Part shown: one piece after another, positions 16,548 through 25,876 of the stretch
How the letters are laid out: each line of letters starts with the position of its first letter
Numbering within the stretch: position 1 is the stretch's first letter
DNA from: an uncultured Flavobacteriaceae bacterium
GTDB taxonomy: Bacteria; Bacteroidota; Bacteroidia; Flavobacteriales; Flavobacteriaceae
Direction of reading: 5' to 3'
Length of the DNA: 56,304 nucleotides
NCBI GenBank assembly: GCA_905479745.1
Contig: CAJQNO010000043.1
Coordinates: forward strand, 1-56,304
Program-made: the position numbers and the translations under genes
The notes under the pieces: generated by a model
Database searches by the model: none
Seen by the model: only the letters and a program-made list of their open reading frames with translations
Told to the model about the DNA's origin: nothing

Positions 16548-17249
16548 ATGATAAATTTTCCATTAGTGGCCGGAACGCTCGCTTCAATGTTACATGTAAT
16601 TTCTGGGCCAGATCATTTGGCAGCCGTTACTCCTTTAGTAATTGAAACCAAAAGAAAAGCATGGAGAATAGGCTTATTTTGGGGACTTGGACACTTATTG
16701 GGGATGCTTTTAATTGGTGTTTTGTTTTTATTATTTAAAGATATAATCCCCGTTGAAAGTATTTCAGAATATAGTGAGCAATTGGTGGCTGCTGTGTTGA
16801 TTGGTGTCGGACTTTGGGCGTTTTATCGAATATTTAATCAAAAAAAGAAACACCTACATCCACATGTGCACCATGACACTGAAACCTATGTTCATATTCA
16901 CGAACACGAACATCATGATGAAGGGCATTACCATAAGCATGATAAAATTGTAAAACAGGATGTTCTATCTTCTTTTGGTATTGGATTTTTGCATGGATTA
17001 GCTGGTGTGGCCCATTTTTTATTATTGTTACCCGTGCTTGGCTTTCAAGATAACTCTGAAGGCATTCAGTATATTATTGGGTTCGCTATTGGTACGGTTC
17101 TGGCAATGTCCGTTTATGCCTTAATATTGGGTAAGATTACTTCTTTTTCTAAGCATCAACATAATGATAATTTTTTCAAAGGGATTCGCTTCGCAGGCGG
17201 GTTATTTGCAATAATCATTGGTATTTACTGGATGTATTTAAGTCTTTAA
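16548..17249 (+). CDS. UreH/NiCoT-like nickel transporter with His-rich loop
   Basis: A 233-residue inner-membrane protein with about six hydrophobic segments. The first carries LHVISGPDHLAAVTPL, a His...Asp-His arrangement like the metal-recognition motif of nickel/cobalt transporters and UreH-type proteins. A cytoplasmic or periplasmic loop (about residues 103-132) contains about fifteen His residues (HLHPHVHHD, HIHEHEHHDEGHYHKHD), well suited to binding nickel. A second pattern, GFLHGLAGVAHFLLLLPVLG, follows. It is the only plus-strand gene of the island and faces the hydrogenase cluster, overlapping the end of the NHL gene by 12 bases. Supplying nickel for the hydrogenase is the obvious role. 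Confidence 0.82.
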   Translation: MINFPLVAGTLASMLHVISGPDHLAAVTPLVIETKRKAWRIGLFWGLGHLLGMLLIGVLFLLFKDIIPVESISEYSEQLVAAVLIGVGLWAFYRIFNQKKKHLHPHVHHDTETYVHIHEHEHHDEGHYHKHDKIVKQDVLSSFGIGFLHGLAGVAHFLLLLPVLGFQDNSEGIQYIIGFAIGTVLAMSVYALILGKITSFSKHQHNDNFFKGIRFAGGLFAIIIGIYWMYLSL

Positions 17250-18332
17250 ATCGCAAATTATTACGCGATGGTTACCAGTATCTGCTATAAATAGTTTGTT
17301 TTCTTCCGTTGCAATTGAAAATGGCCAATAAATGGCGCTGCCTGTGCCGTGCATATTTTCTTTATACTCACTACTTGTATTAAAATCTGGCCTCCCAATT
17401 AGTGCATTGGCACTGGCATTGTTCTCTTTAGGAATACTTTTAAAGACTAAAATTCTACTATTACCTGTATCGTTCACCAAAATACCTTCTTTATAAAAAC
17501 AAGCGTCATACGTCCAATTTAAGGTATTCGCTTCTGGTGAAAGTCTAAACTGATTTTGTCCTGCATCATCAAAATTTTGTTGTCCTATGATTACATCAGC
17601 GGGTTTGTTAAACGCATCGTTTTTATCATTCCAAACTAAAACTCTATAAAACTGTGTGTCAGTAATGGCTAAATATCCCTTTTTGCTAATTTTAATTGAG
17701 TATGGCCAAATAGGATCATTATTTTCATAATCTCGGGTATTGAAATCTGACTTTCCAATGACATTGTCTGCATTAGCAAAGTTTTCCGTAGGAATTTTGT
17801 TAAAATACAACACACGACGGTTACCCGTATCGGCTATCCATAAGCTTACACCATCTGAAAAAACACCATAAGGCCAGTTCAAAGTATTAGCTTTAGGGTT
17901 TGCCGATTGCCCTTTTACATTGGGATAATTCGTTTCAAAACTGGCTTGTCCTAAAACAACATCTGCCGGTTGTGCATTCACTGTAGGAATGCTATGCCAA
18001 ATTAAAACACGATGATTCCAAGCGTCGGCAACAATCAGTTTTATACCATCGCTCCAAATTCCTGAAGGGTATTGCAATGTTTTCGAAGAGACTAAAGAAT
18101 CTGCATTTCTACCTGTGTCTTCAATACTTTCTTGCCCAAGAATAACATCTGGATTTTGAAATTCTGATGTAGGTATAGTTTTCCAAATAAAAACACGATT
18201 CCGTCCAGTGTCTGAAACAAAAAGCATATTATTAACTACAAACACGCCTCGTGGTGCTAAAAACGGTTTTTGTTTTGAACCTTTAAAAATATAAGCATTC
18301 GCGACGTTGCTACCTAAAGTAGTATAATCCAT
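17238..18332 (-). CDS. NHL-repeat six-bladed propeller protein, hydrogenase-associated
   Basis: A 364-residue protein made almost wholly of six NHL repeats, each ending in a strand of the form ADTxNxRVLxW...IP (VSDTGRNRVFIWKTIP, VADAWNHRVLIWHSIP, IADTGNRRVLYFNKIP, ITDTQFYRVLVW, VNDTGNSRILVFKSIP, IADTGNHRVIICD) and separated by GQxxF segments. There is no signal peptide, so it should be cytoplasmic. It is the last gene of the hyp operon, 3 bases after hypE. NHL proteins occur in other group-2a hydrogenase clusters as far as I recall; the role is unknown and assembly or scaffolding is a reasonable guess. Confidence 0.82.
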   Translation of the reverse strand: MDYTTLGSNVANAYIFKGSKQKPFLAPRGVFVVNNMLFVSDTGRNRVFIWKTIPTSEFQNPDVILGQESIEDTGRNADSLVSSKTLQYPSGIWSDGIKLIVADAWNHRVLIWHSIPTVNAQPADVVLGQASFETNYPNVKGQSANPKANTLNWPYGVFSDGVSLWIADTGNRRVLYFNKIPTENFANADNVIGKSDFNTRDYENNDPIWPYSIKISKKGYLAITDTQFYRVLVWNDKNDAFNKPADVIIGQQNFDDAGQNQFRLSPEANTLNWTYDACFYKEGILVNDTGNSRILVFKSIPKENNASANALIGRPDFNTSSEYKENMHGTGSAIYWPFSIATEENKLFIADTGNHRVIICDLKT

Positions 18333-18335
18333 AGG

Positions 18336-19397
18336 TTAACAGATTCTTGGCAATTGTTCTCCAGGAAGCATGCTTACCATGCGTTTACCACCAATGGCGC
18401 TCTCCAAAATCACTTGTTTTGGGTGTGCTTCAACAATGGTTCCTATAATTTTCGCATTGGTACCATTTTCGTCGTTTTGTAAGGTTGCTACAAACGAATC
18501 GGCTATAGAAGCATCTACAAAGCTTAAAAACAATCCTTCATTCGCCACATATAATGGATCTAACCCTAATAATTCGCAGGCACTTGCTACCTGACTATCT
18601 ATTGGCAAATCTTTCTGAAAAATATCAATTCCAATATTAGAGGACAAAGCAATTTCTTTTAAAACCGTGGCTATACCACCTCTCGTGGGATCAGTTAATA
18701 AATGAATGTCTTCTCCAAACGCATCTATCAGTTTTAAAATAGTATGATTCAAATTTGTGGTATCGCTTTCAATGGTGGAATCGAATTCTAATCCTTCTCG
18801 AACAGACATAATTGCCATACCGTGCGTTGCTATGTTACCACTAACGATGATTTTATCTCCAATTTTAATATTCTTTTCATTGATATGTGCTTTTGGATGG
18901 ATGTTGCCAACACCAGAAGTATTTATAAATATTTTATCGCCTTTACCTTTTTCAACTACTTTAGTATCACCGGTAACTACATTTACGTTTGCTTTCTCGC
19001 AAGCATACTTGATAGCTACTAAAATCTCCCAAAACTGTGTCATTTTCAGGCCTTCTTCAATAATAAAACTTAAGGATAGATACTTAGGAATAGCACCGCA
19101 CATGGCTAAATCGTTTACAGTGCCATTAACAGCCAGTTCACCAATATTTCCTCCGGGGAAAAATATAGGGGACACTAAAAAACTATCGGTTGAGAATGCC
19201 ATCTTGCCATTCATTTCGAGAAACGCACCATCATGTCGTTCATTGAGTATATCATTGCTTAACACATCAAAAACGCCGCTGTCAAGTAGTTTATTGGTTA
19301 AAGTACCACCGCTACCATGCCCAAGAGTTATGACATCAAAATCTAATTTTGGCATGGGGCATTGCAGCTGCATTCGTATTTTTTTTGAATCAGACAT
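18336..19397 (-). CDS. hypE: Hydrogenase maturation protein HypE
   Basis: HypE (353 residues) dehydrates the thiocarboxamide on its own C-terminal Cys to a thiocyanate, the source of the CN ligands of the active-site iron. Seen here are the PurM-like ATP-binding parts (ITLGHGSGGTLTNKLL, AFSTDSFLVSPIFFPGG, NVVTGDTKVVEKGKGD, LTDPTRGGIATVLKEIA) and the conserved C-terminus PRIC, with the acceptor Cys as last residue. It works with HypF (carbamoyl donor) and HypCD. The N-terminus could start a few residues later. It lies 20 bases after hypD. Confidence 0.96.
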   Translation of the reverse strand: MSDSKKIRMQLQCPMPKLDFDVITLGHGSGGTLTNKLLDSGVFDVLSNDILNERHDGAFLEMNGKMAFSTDSFLVSPIFFPGGNIGELAVNGTVNDLAMCGAIPKYLSLSFIIEEGLKMTQFWEILVAIKYACEKANVNVVTGDTKVVEKGKGDKIFINTSGVGNIHPKAHINEKNIKIGDKIIVSGNIATHGMAIMSVREGLEFDSTIESDTTNLNHTILKLIDAFGEDIHLLTDPTRGGIATVLKEIALSSNIGIDIFQKDLPIDSQVASACELLGLDPLYVANEGLFLSFVDASIADSFVATLQNDENGTNAKIIGTIVEAHPKQVILESAIGGKRMVSMLPGEQLPRIC

Positions 19398-19417
19398 TTA
19401 TTATTGATTATTGTAGA

Positions 19418-20512
19418 TTAAGCTTCGATTAAGCCAGAAAAATGGTAATAGGCCGCACAAGCACCCTCACTACTTACCATAGGAGCTCCTAATGGAAAGG
19501 ACGGTTTACATTTCTTACCAAATTGTGGGCATTCAAAAGGTTTTTTGATGCCTTTCATAATTTGTCCTGAAATACAATCGGGATGTTCTGGGGCTTCTTC
19601 TATTGAAATACTAAACTTTTTGTTGGCATCAAAGGCGGCATATTTTTCTTTAACGGCATAACCGCTTTCAGGAATTTCGCCAATACCTCGCCATAGCTGA
19701 TTCCTAATTTCAAAAACTTCAAAAATCATTTTTTGAGCTTCGGTATTACCTTCCTCTTTCACAATTCTTGAATATTGATTCTCGACTTTAGCTTTATTTG
19801 CTTCTAACTGACGAATTACCATCAAGATACCTTGCAAGACATCCAAAGGTTCAAAACCAGTAACTACGATTGGTACATTGTAAGTTGCCGAAAGGGGATG
19901 ATACTCTGAATTGCCCATAATGGTACATACATGCCCAGCGGCTAAAAAGCCATCAATATTACTTTCGTCATCATCAATTACCGCTTTTATAGCTGGTGGT
20001 ACTAATACATGAGATGCTAAAATGGAATAATTAGTCAAACCTTTTCGGTGCGCATGGATAAGAGATAAGGCATTTGCTGGTGCGGTAGTTTCGAATCCTA
20101 CAGCAAAAAAAACAACTTCTCTGTCTGGATTCGCTTCTGCAATCTTTACAGCTTCTAATGGTGAATATAAAATGCGAATATCGGCACCTTTGGCTTTGGC
20201 TTCCAAAAGATTAATTTTTGAGCCAGGAACGCGCAACATATCTCCAAACGAACATAAAATCACACCCTCATTGAGCGCCAAATGAATGGCTTTATCTATT
20301 AAATTTAACGGTGTTACACAGACAGGGCAGCCTGGACCATGAATCATGGTGACTTGTTCTGGCAACATGTCTATGATACCATTTTTAACCAAACTATGTG
20401 TTTGCCCGCCGCAAACTTCCATTATAGCCCAAGGTTGCGTTACCGTTTTTTCTATTTCTTCGAGATACTTCTTTGCTAATTCAGGATCTCTATATTCATT
20501 CATATACTTCAT
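19418..20512 (-). CDS. hypD: Hydrogenase maturation protein HypD
   Basis: HypD (364 residues) is the Fe-S scaffold on which, with HypC, the Fe(CN)2CO unit is assembled. Conserved Cys motifs are visible: MEVCGGQTHS, HGPGCPVCVTP, AAGHVCTIMG and the C-terminal cluster ligands (DCISGQIMKG, ECPQFGKKCKPSFPLGAPM, SSEGACAAYY). The conserved FFAVGFETTAP stretch is also present. The gene overlaps the end of hypC by 4 bases, which fits equimolar HypC/HypD. Met-1 and Met-4 are both possible starts. Confidence 0.96.
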   Translation of the reverse strand: MKYMNEYRDPELAKKYLEEIEKTVTQPWAIMEVCGGQTHSLVKNGIIDMLPEQVTMIHGPGCPVCVTPLNLIDKAIHLALNEGVILCSFGDMLRVPGSKINLLEAKAKGADIRILYSPLEAVKIAEANPDREVVFFAVGFETTAPANALSLIHAHRKGLTNYSILASHVLVPPAIKAVIDDDESNIDGFLAAGHVCTIMGNSEYHPLSATYNVPIVVTGFEPLDVLQGILMVIRQLEANKAKVENQYSRIVKEEGNTEAQKMIFEVFEIRNQLWRGIGEIPESGYAVKEKYAAFDANKKFSISIEEAPEHPDCISGQIMKGIKKPFECPQFGKKCKPSFPLGAPMVSSEGACAAYYHFSGLIEA

Positions 20513-20790
20513 GACTCATCTTTTTTAGGCAAATAATCGTCAACATCTTCAAGTTCGCCTAATTCGCCAATTTCTTCTAAATATTCAAACGTTTTTTTAG
20601 CTTCTTCTTCGTTAACTTTACTTATAGCAACCCCAACATGCACTAGAACATAATCGTCAACATCGGCATCTGGTAGCATTTCTAAACTGGCTTCTTTCGT
20701 GATTCCACCAAATGAAACCTTTGCCATTCTCACCAAACCGTTATGTTGTAATTCTATACTTTTAATTTTCCCTGGAATTGCTAAACACAT
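20509..20790 (-). CDS. hypC: Hydrogenase maturation chaperone HypC
   Basis: A 93-residue chaperone that binds HypD and the precursor of the large subunit. The N-terminus MCLAIPGKI is diagnostic: the essential Cys-2 is exposed once Met is removed. The small OB-like barrel continues (MAKVSFGGITKEASLEMLP, YVLVHVGVAISKV), and an acidic C-terminal helix and tail (EELGELEDVDDYLPKKDES-like) extends slightly beyond the usual length. It is coupled to hypD by a 4-base overlap. Confidence 0.96.
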   Translation of the reverse strand: MCLAIPGKIKSIELQHNGLVRMAKVSFGGITKEASLEMLPDADVDDYVLVHVGVAISKVNEEEAKKTFEYLEEIGELGELEDVDDYLPKKDES

Positions 20791-20795
20791 AGTAC

Positions 20796-23054
20796 TTAAT
20801 TTTTTATATGTTGATGGTACATCAACTGTCCGAATGATATATTTTCGTCGTTAGCAGACAATTTACAATTTAATTTTAAATTTATTTTATCTTTTTTTGC
20901 CATCAGAGAAAGCATTGAAACTAATAGCGCGTTTTGAAAAACACCACCACTACAGGCAATCATGTTTATTTGATTCTTTTTAGCAACCCTTATAATGGAT
21001 TTAGCTAAAGTGTAGATAAAACTATAAGCCAATCGTTCTTTACAAAATCCTTCTCTATAGGCTTTTATAAGTTTTTTAAGAATATACTGGGATGGTATTT
21101 CATTATAAGTTGTATCATGTAAAAAATCAATATAATAGCTTTTAGAGTATGTGTTTGCACAATCTTCAAGTCGCATGGCTGCTTCAGCTTCAAAAGTATT
21201 TATATCTACTAAGTCTAATGCCGAAGCTGCTGCATCAAACAACCTACCAACAGAGGATGTTTTAAGCTTGTTGGTTTTTATAGTTTTTGAATAGATTTTC
21301 CATTCGGTTTCGGTAAACTTATCTTTAATGAAAGGCTTCGTTTCATCATCTAATAGACTAAATAAAGCTAAACGTGGCTCTTTAGCCATTTTGTCGTTAG
21401 TCAACCAATCGAAATATTCAAAATGTGTTAAGCGTTCAATTTTATAATTTTCGTAAGTAAAAAATTCACCTCCCCAAATCTGATTGTCATCACCTAAACC
21501 TGTACCATCCCAAATCACACCTAGTATTTTGTCTTTGCAATTAAACAAATCATGTTCTCCTAAAACACTTGCAAAATGTGCTTTATGATGCTGAATTTCT
21601 TGAATAGCAGCGTTGTATGTTGAAACCAGTTCGTGCCCTAAAACGCTGCTTTGGTATTGTGGGTGTTTGTCAATAAGAATTGTTTTTGGAGTGGTGTCGA
21701 AAACATCAAAGTAATTTTCAATTATAGTGTTATAACGTTTTAAAACATCGTAATTATCTAAATTTCCGAAATATTGACTCACGTATGTTTGTGCATTGGG
21801 CACAAATGTAAAGGTGCTTTTTAAATGCGCTCCCATTGCCAAAATAGGCTTGGTATCGTTTATTTTAACATCGATATAATTCGGTGCCAACCCTCTAGAG
21901 CGTCTATAGATAAGCTTTTTGTTATATCCAAATTTGATAACAGAATCGTCTTGCGGAAATTGAATATCGAGATTGTGATGCAAGAAATAATCAGCAACAT
22001 TTTTTAAGTGTGTATGCGCTTCTTTTTCTTCAGAAATAATAGGCGAACCATGTATATTCCCACTCGTGGCAACAATGGGCTGTTTAATTTCTTGCATTAT
22101 TAATTGCAACAATGCAGAAAACGGTAGCATCACACCTGTTTGGTTTAAATTTGGTGCGATGGTATTGACAGCGATACTTGTATTTTTAGTGTTTTGCAGG
22201 ATCACTATGGGTGCTACTCTAGATTGTAAAGCTTCTTCTTCGTGAGATGATAATTGAAACTCTTTCTTTGCGGTTCTAATTGAAGGATACAATACTGCAA
22301 AAGGCTTATTGGGCCTTTTCTTTCGCGCTCTTAACTCTTTGATGGCTTCTGGATTTAAAGCATCACAGCACAATAGGTAACCATTGGTGTTTTTAATAGC
22401 AACAATTTTTCCATCAGAAATACATTGGCCAACTTTTTTAATACAATCAATTTGATTTTCTGCAATCGTTTTTTCATCCGTTGCTACCAATCTTAATTGT
22501 ATGCCACATGAACTACATGAGTTAGTTTGCGAATGAAACCGTCTGTCGTTTGGATTAATATACTCTGCATGGCAAGCCTCACACATGTCAAACTCTGTTA
22601 ACGACGTATGTGCTCTTTCAAATGGAAACTTGGTTGTAATGGCATAGCGTGGTCCACACTGTACACAGGTTGTAAATGGATAATTATAGCGCCTGTTTTT
22701 AGAGTCTGAAAGTTCGGTTTTACAGGACTCGCAAATTGCAAAATCTGGTGTTAATGGTACATTGATTTGTGCCTGTGTTTTTGATGAAATAATGGTAAAA
22801 TTGTTAAATTCAGTAAACGGACTTCCAACAATTTTACAGGAAGTTATAATGGCTATTTCTGGTTTGTGAAGCAGAATGTCTTCTGAAAATCTATCGACAC
22901 CTTCTTTAGAAGTATTACAATAAATAAGAACACCATTTTCATTGTTTGAAACAGTACCATTTAACTTATGTTTTTTCGCAAGATTAAAAACAAAAGGACG
23001 AAATCCAACACCTTGAACCTGTCCTTCAATTTGTATTTGAAATGTTTTACTCAC
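20796..23054 (-). CDS. hypF: Carbamoyltransferase HypF
   Basis: HypF (752 residues) makes carbamoyl-adenylate from carbamoyl phosphate and ATP and transfers the carbamoyl group to HypE. Domains in order: acylphosphatase (residues about 5-90, GQVQGVGFRPFVFNLAKK), two zinc-finger pairs (CESCKTEL, CVQCGPRY, CEACHAEY, CSSCGI), a YrdC-like nucleotide-binding domain (about 195-375, RKKRPNKPFAVLYP, VATSGNIHGSP), and a Kae1-like domain (about 380-750, QHHKAHFASVLGEH, GVIWDGTGLGDD, IACSGGVFQNALL). All parts are complete. It lies between hypC and hypB with short gaps. Confidence 0.96.
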   Translation of the reverse strand: MSKTFQIQIEGQVQGVGFRPFVFNLAKKHKLNGTVSNNENGVLIYCNTSKEGVDRFSEDILLHKPEIAIITSCKIVGSPFTEFNNFTIISSKTQAQINVPLTPDFAICESCKTELSDSKNRRYNYPFTTCVQCGPRYAITTKFPFERAHTSLTEFDMCEACHAEYINPNDRRFHSQTNSCSSCGIQLRLVATDEKTIAENQIDCIKKVGQCISDGKIVAIKNTNGYLLCCDALNPEAIKELRARKKRPNKPFAVLYPSIRTAKKEFQLSSHEEEALQSRVAPIVILQNTKNTSIAVNTIAPNLNQTGVMLPFSALLQLIMQEIKQPIVATSGNIHGSPIISEEKEAHTHLKNVADYFLHHNLDIQFPQDDSVIKFGYNKKLIYRRSRGLAPNYIDVKINDTKPILAMGAHLKSTFTFVPNAQTYVSQYFGNLDNYDVLKRYNTIIENYFDVFDTTPKTILIDKHPQYQSSVLGHELVSTYNAAIQEIQHHKAHFASVLGEHDLFNCKDKILGVIWDGTGLGDDNQIWGGEFFTYENYKIERLTHFEYFDWLTNDKMAKEPRLALFSLLDDETKPFIKDKFTETEWKIYSKTIKTNKLKTSSVGRLFDAAASALDLVDINTFEAEAAMRLEDCANTYSKSYYIDFLHDTTYNEIPSQYILKKLIKAYREGFCKERLAYSFIYTLAKSIIRVAKKNQINMIACSGGVFQNALLVSMLSLMAKKDKINLKLNCKLSANDENISFGQLMYHQHIKN

Positions 23055-23066
23055 TAAAATAAAACA

Positions 23067-23768
23067 TTAAGTTTGCTGCTTTTGTTTAACTTTTTGTACT
23101 AACCAATCACACCATTCGTCTATGCCTTCTTCAGATAAAGACGAAATTTGTAACACTTCTAATTCGTGATTAACTTCTCTTGCATCTTTAGTCACTGCTT
23201 CTACAGAGAAGGGTAAATAAGGTAGCAAATCAGCTTTAGAAACGAGCATCATATCGCTTGTTAAAAACATGCGTGGATACTTTTTTGGTTTATCATCACC
23301 TTCGGTAGTAGCCATTAAAGTAACACGGTAATCCTCACCTAAATCAAAAGAAGCAGGGCACACCAAGTTTCCTACATTTTCAATAAAAAGCAGATCGATA
23401 TTTGGTAAATCAAACTGATCTAACACCTGATGAATCATTTGGGCTTCCAAATGACAAATACCTCCAGTTACGATTTGCAATGCAAAAATGCCCGTTTCTC
23501 TTATGCGCTCAGCATCACGCTCGGTTTCCAAATCACCCACCATAACGGCCATATTTAGCTTGTCTTTTAGCTTTTCTGCTGTTTTTTGCATCAGCGTAGT
23601 TTTTCCGCTTCCGGCTGAGGACGTTATATTAACCAACAGCGTGTTGCTTTTTGCCATTTCCTTTTTGATAATATCGGCTACAAAATCATTAGCCTTTAGC
23701 AAATTGATATTGGTATTCTCGCATTGTGCAGTTCCGCGAGCCGCTTTTGTGGATTTCTCTATACTCAT
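23067..23768 (-). CDS. hypB: Hydrogenase nickel-incorporation GTPase HypB
   Basis: HypB (233 residues from ATG at 23768) is the GTPase that, with HypA, inserts nickel. The P-loop is TSSAGSGKTTL, switch/base motifs include DLETERDAERI and ENVGNLVCPASFDLGE, and the metal site at the dimer interface is in TGGICHLEAQM. The N-terminus lacks both the His-rich nickel store and the CxxCGC motif known from other HypB proteins; only one Cys is found there, so nickel storage may fall to the His-rich transporter loop. An upstream in-frame GTG at 23801 is possible but less likely. HypA ends 35 bases upstream. Confidence 0.94.
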   Translation of the reverse strand: MSIEKSTKAARGTAQCENTNINLLKANDFVADIIKKEMAKSNTLLVNITSSAGSGKTTLMQKTAEKLKDKLNMAVMVGDLETERDAERIRETGIFALQIVTGGICHLEAQMIHQVLDQFDLPNIDLLFIENVGNLVCPASFDLGEDYRVTLMATTEGDDKPKKYPRMFLTSDMMLVSKADLLPYLPFSVEAVTKDAREVNHELEVLQISSLSEEGIDEWCDWLVQKVKQKQQT

Positions 23769-23803
23769 AATTGTATTGTTTAATTGGTACTTTTTATGCA
23801 CAT

Positions 23804-24151
23804 TTAATCGTCAAATTCTACTTTATGGATTAACATTTCTTCACCTTGAATCACATTTTTACTGGGCCTTTCACAATTATCACAGATAAATCGATAGTTT
23901 TTAACATCTGTGATATGGTTGCACACCTCGCACTGAATTTTTAGTTCAGTTGACTCTATATGAAGCACTACATGATGATAGCCTGGATTCGTAATATGGT
24001 AAGCACTGTAGGCATTGTGCAACAATCGAGGTTCAATGTTCGATAAGATGCCAACTTTAAGGTGAATGGCTTTCATCTTATTCAATTTTTCTTGTTCAAA
24101 CTCCATTTCTAAAGTTCGCATAATGCTATTAACGATGGATGTTTCGTGCAT
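23804..24151 (-). CDS. hypA: Nickel metallochaperone HypA
   Basis: A 115-residue nickel chaperone. The N-terminal MHE motif (Ni ligand His-2) is intact, and the zinc finger has two CxxC pairs (CEVCNHITDV and CDNCERP) separated by about 14 residues. The body contains the conserved IHLKVGILSNIEPRLLHNAY. It delivers nickel to the large subunit together with HypB, encoded just downstream. It starts 2 bases after the TPR gene ends. Confidence 0.96.
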   Translation of the reverse strand: MHETSIVNSIMRTLEMEFEQEKLNKMKAIHLKVGILSNIEPRLLHNAYSAYHITNPGYHHVVLHIESTELKIQCEVCNHITDVKNYRFICDNCERPSKNVIQGEEMLIHKVEFDD

Positions 24152-24153
24152 GG

Positions 24154-25635
24154 TTAATTCAGTATGGTTTTTAAATTTTTTAAAGCTTCTATGTGTTCAT
24201 TTGCCTTTTCTATTAAAGCACTGTCGGTAACCAATTGCGATATTTCATTCGCTTTATTGAGCATCGCATTGTATTTTTTGGCTTCTTCTTCACTGTTTTC
24301 ATTATGCATGACCCAGTAGAGCTCTAATTGGTTTACTAAAGTCAAAGCGCGCTCAAAAGGATAGCTAGCTGCTGTTCTAACACTCAAAGCATCTTCAAAC
24401 ATACCAAAGGCTTTATCTAAATTGTTGTGCAATTTGGCTACAGGAAAACTCATTAAAGCAGTAGCATAATTATGACTTGCCATGGCAAACTCGTAAGGAT
24501 AATCTTCTTTGGTGTAAAACTTCAATACTTCCTTAAATGATGAGGCGCAAAAGGCTGTCCAAATAGGTTTTTCTTCTGAAGATACAGGGATTTCCGAATA
24601 GATCAACGCTAAATTATGATGCACATGTGCAAACTTTTGAGGATGTGTCTCTCGCTTAAAGACTTTTAACGTGTCCTGAAAGGCATTTATAGCAGGTTTG
24701 TAATATTGCGGGCTTCCGTTTTTACTCCAGGTATAAAGTAGCGTGGCTTTCCGCAAACCTGCTTCCCCTAAAAATTCTGGAATATCAGCTTCTTTGAAAA
24801 TTAAAATGGCTTTGTTTATGTAATCCTTCGAAGCAATATAATCTTTCTGATAGTTTGCAATTTCTGAGGCATCCACATACAATAAGCCTGCGTTTACATT
24901 TTGATTTCTTGTCTCATAAAAATGAATACCTTCTTGAAATAATTCTGAAATTTCATCTAAAGTATCGTTTTCATAAGGTAGTTGTAATTGCGCCATGAGT
25001 GCTGATGCCAATTGAATTTGCATCGCATTTTTTGATTCGGGCGAGATGGCTTTGTCCTGTAGCGAACGTACCAACTCCTCTGCTTCCTGATAGGCATTTA
25101 CATCTAAAAGCAAGTTACTGTAATGTTTCGCGATAAACACCTTTAATTCATCATGAATCTCCGTATCTATGGCTTTAGCATACATTTTTTTTAAGGTTTC
25201 AACAGTACAGCGATTAGAGTATTGTCCATAATGCTGAACGATACTTTGATTAGCTAAAGTGTCTATTTTAGAAAACATCGCATCAGAAATATCGTAACCA
25301 AACTGTAGATGTGTAGCGACTAAAAGATCATTATATATACTGTTACCTTCTGAAACAAATTCAAATACTTTCTGCTGGTTTCCTAATTTATAAAAGATAA
25401 TCGCCAAAAGATTATTGGCGTTAAAAGTAATTTCTGGAAATATATAAGGTGGTTCTGTGTCGTACCAATCGAGTGACGCTCGGATAATGTCATTTTCAAC
25501 TGTCAGCAATTTAGAGGTAGGATCAATTTCTTCTGGATGACTCACAACAGCAACTAACTCGTCCAAACGATCAACTACCATAATTACCTCGCGAATGGAT
25601 TCTTTAAAATTAGTTGCTGTTAATATTGTAATCAT
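24154..25635 (-). CDS. TPR-like helical protein of the hydrogenase operon
   Basis: A 493-residue, wholly helical protein with repeated Ala/Tyr/Leu helix pairs resembling tetratricopeptide repeats (YQEAEELVRSLQDKA, FAHVHHNLALIYSEIP, FAMASHNYATALMSFP, FERALTLVNQLELYW). It has no signal peptide or membrane segment, so it is cytoplasmic. It overlaps the preceding 88-residue gene by 26 bases and is followed 2 bases later by hypA, so it is firmly within the operon. A role as adaptor or assembly factor for the hydrogenase is inferred; TPR proteins are known from some other group-2a clusters, as far as I recall. Confidence 0.75.
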   Translation of the reverse strand: MITILTATNFKESIREVIMVVDRLDELVAVVSHPEEIDPTSKLLTVENDIIRASLDWYDTEPPYIFPEITFNANNLLAIIFYKLGNQQKVFEFVSEGNSIYNDLLVATHLQFGYDISDAMFSKIDTLANQSIVQHYGQYSNRCTVETLKKMYAKAIDTEIHDELKVFIAKHYSNLLLDVNAYQEAEELVRSLQDKAISPESKNAMQIQLASALMAQLQLPYENDTLDEISELFQEGIHFYETRNQNVNAGLLYVDASEIANYQKDYIASKDYINKAILIFKEADIPEFLGEAGLRKATLLYTWSKNGSPQYYKPAINAFQDTLKVFKRETHPQKFAHVHHNLALIYSEIPVSSEEKPIWTAFCASSFKEVLKFYTKEDYPYEFAMASHNYATALMSFPVAKLHNNLDKAFGMFEDALSVRTAASYPFERALTLVNQLELYWVMHNENSEEEAKKYNAMLNKANEISQLVTDSALIEKANEHIEALKNLKTILN

Positions 25636-25876
25636 CTTTGTTTACTTTTTGTGTTCCTCTAATATCCTTTGCGGCTGTTTGTTGCATATTTCTAGCATAC
25701 ACTTCTGCCAAACGCTTCGATCTGTAATCGCCTATTTTTTTGATTAATATATGTTTAGGATCCTTAGTATCGATAAATACTAATGATACTTCCCAACGGC
25801 TATTTATTTCTTCAATCTTATATTGTACTTCGGCATCTAATAACCATGCATCTTTTGGATCATTACGTTTTGTCAT
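25610..25876 (-). CDS. Small hydrogenase-operon protein, unknown (88 residues)
   Basis: A soluble, highly charged 88-residue protein without Cys, signal peptide or membrane segment. It shows alternating beta-like stretches (YKIEEINSRWEVSLVFID, HILIKKIGDY) and a helix (SKRLAEVYARNMQQTAA). I do not recognise it. Its first codon shares a base with the stop of the 105-residue gene and its end overlaps the TPR gene, so it is translationally coupled on both sides. That makes a structural or assembly role with the hydrogenase likely. It is not an Fe-S protein, because it has no Cys. Confidence 0.7.
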   Translation of the reverse strand: MTKRNDPKDAWLLDAEVQYKIEEINSRWEVSLVFIDTKDPKHILIKKIGDYRSKRLAEVYARNMQQTAAKDIRGTQKVNKDDYNINSN

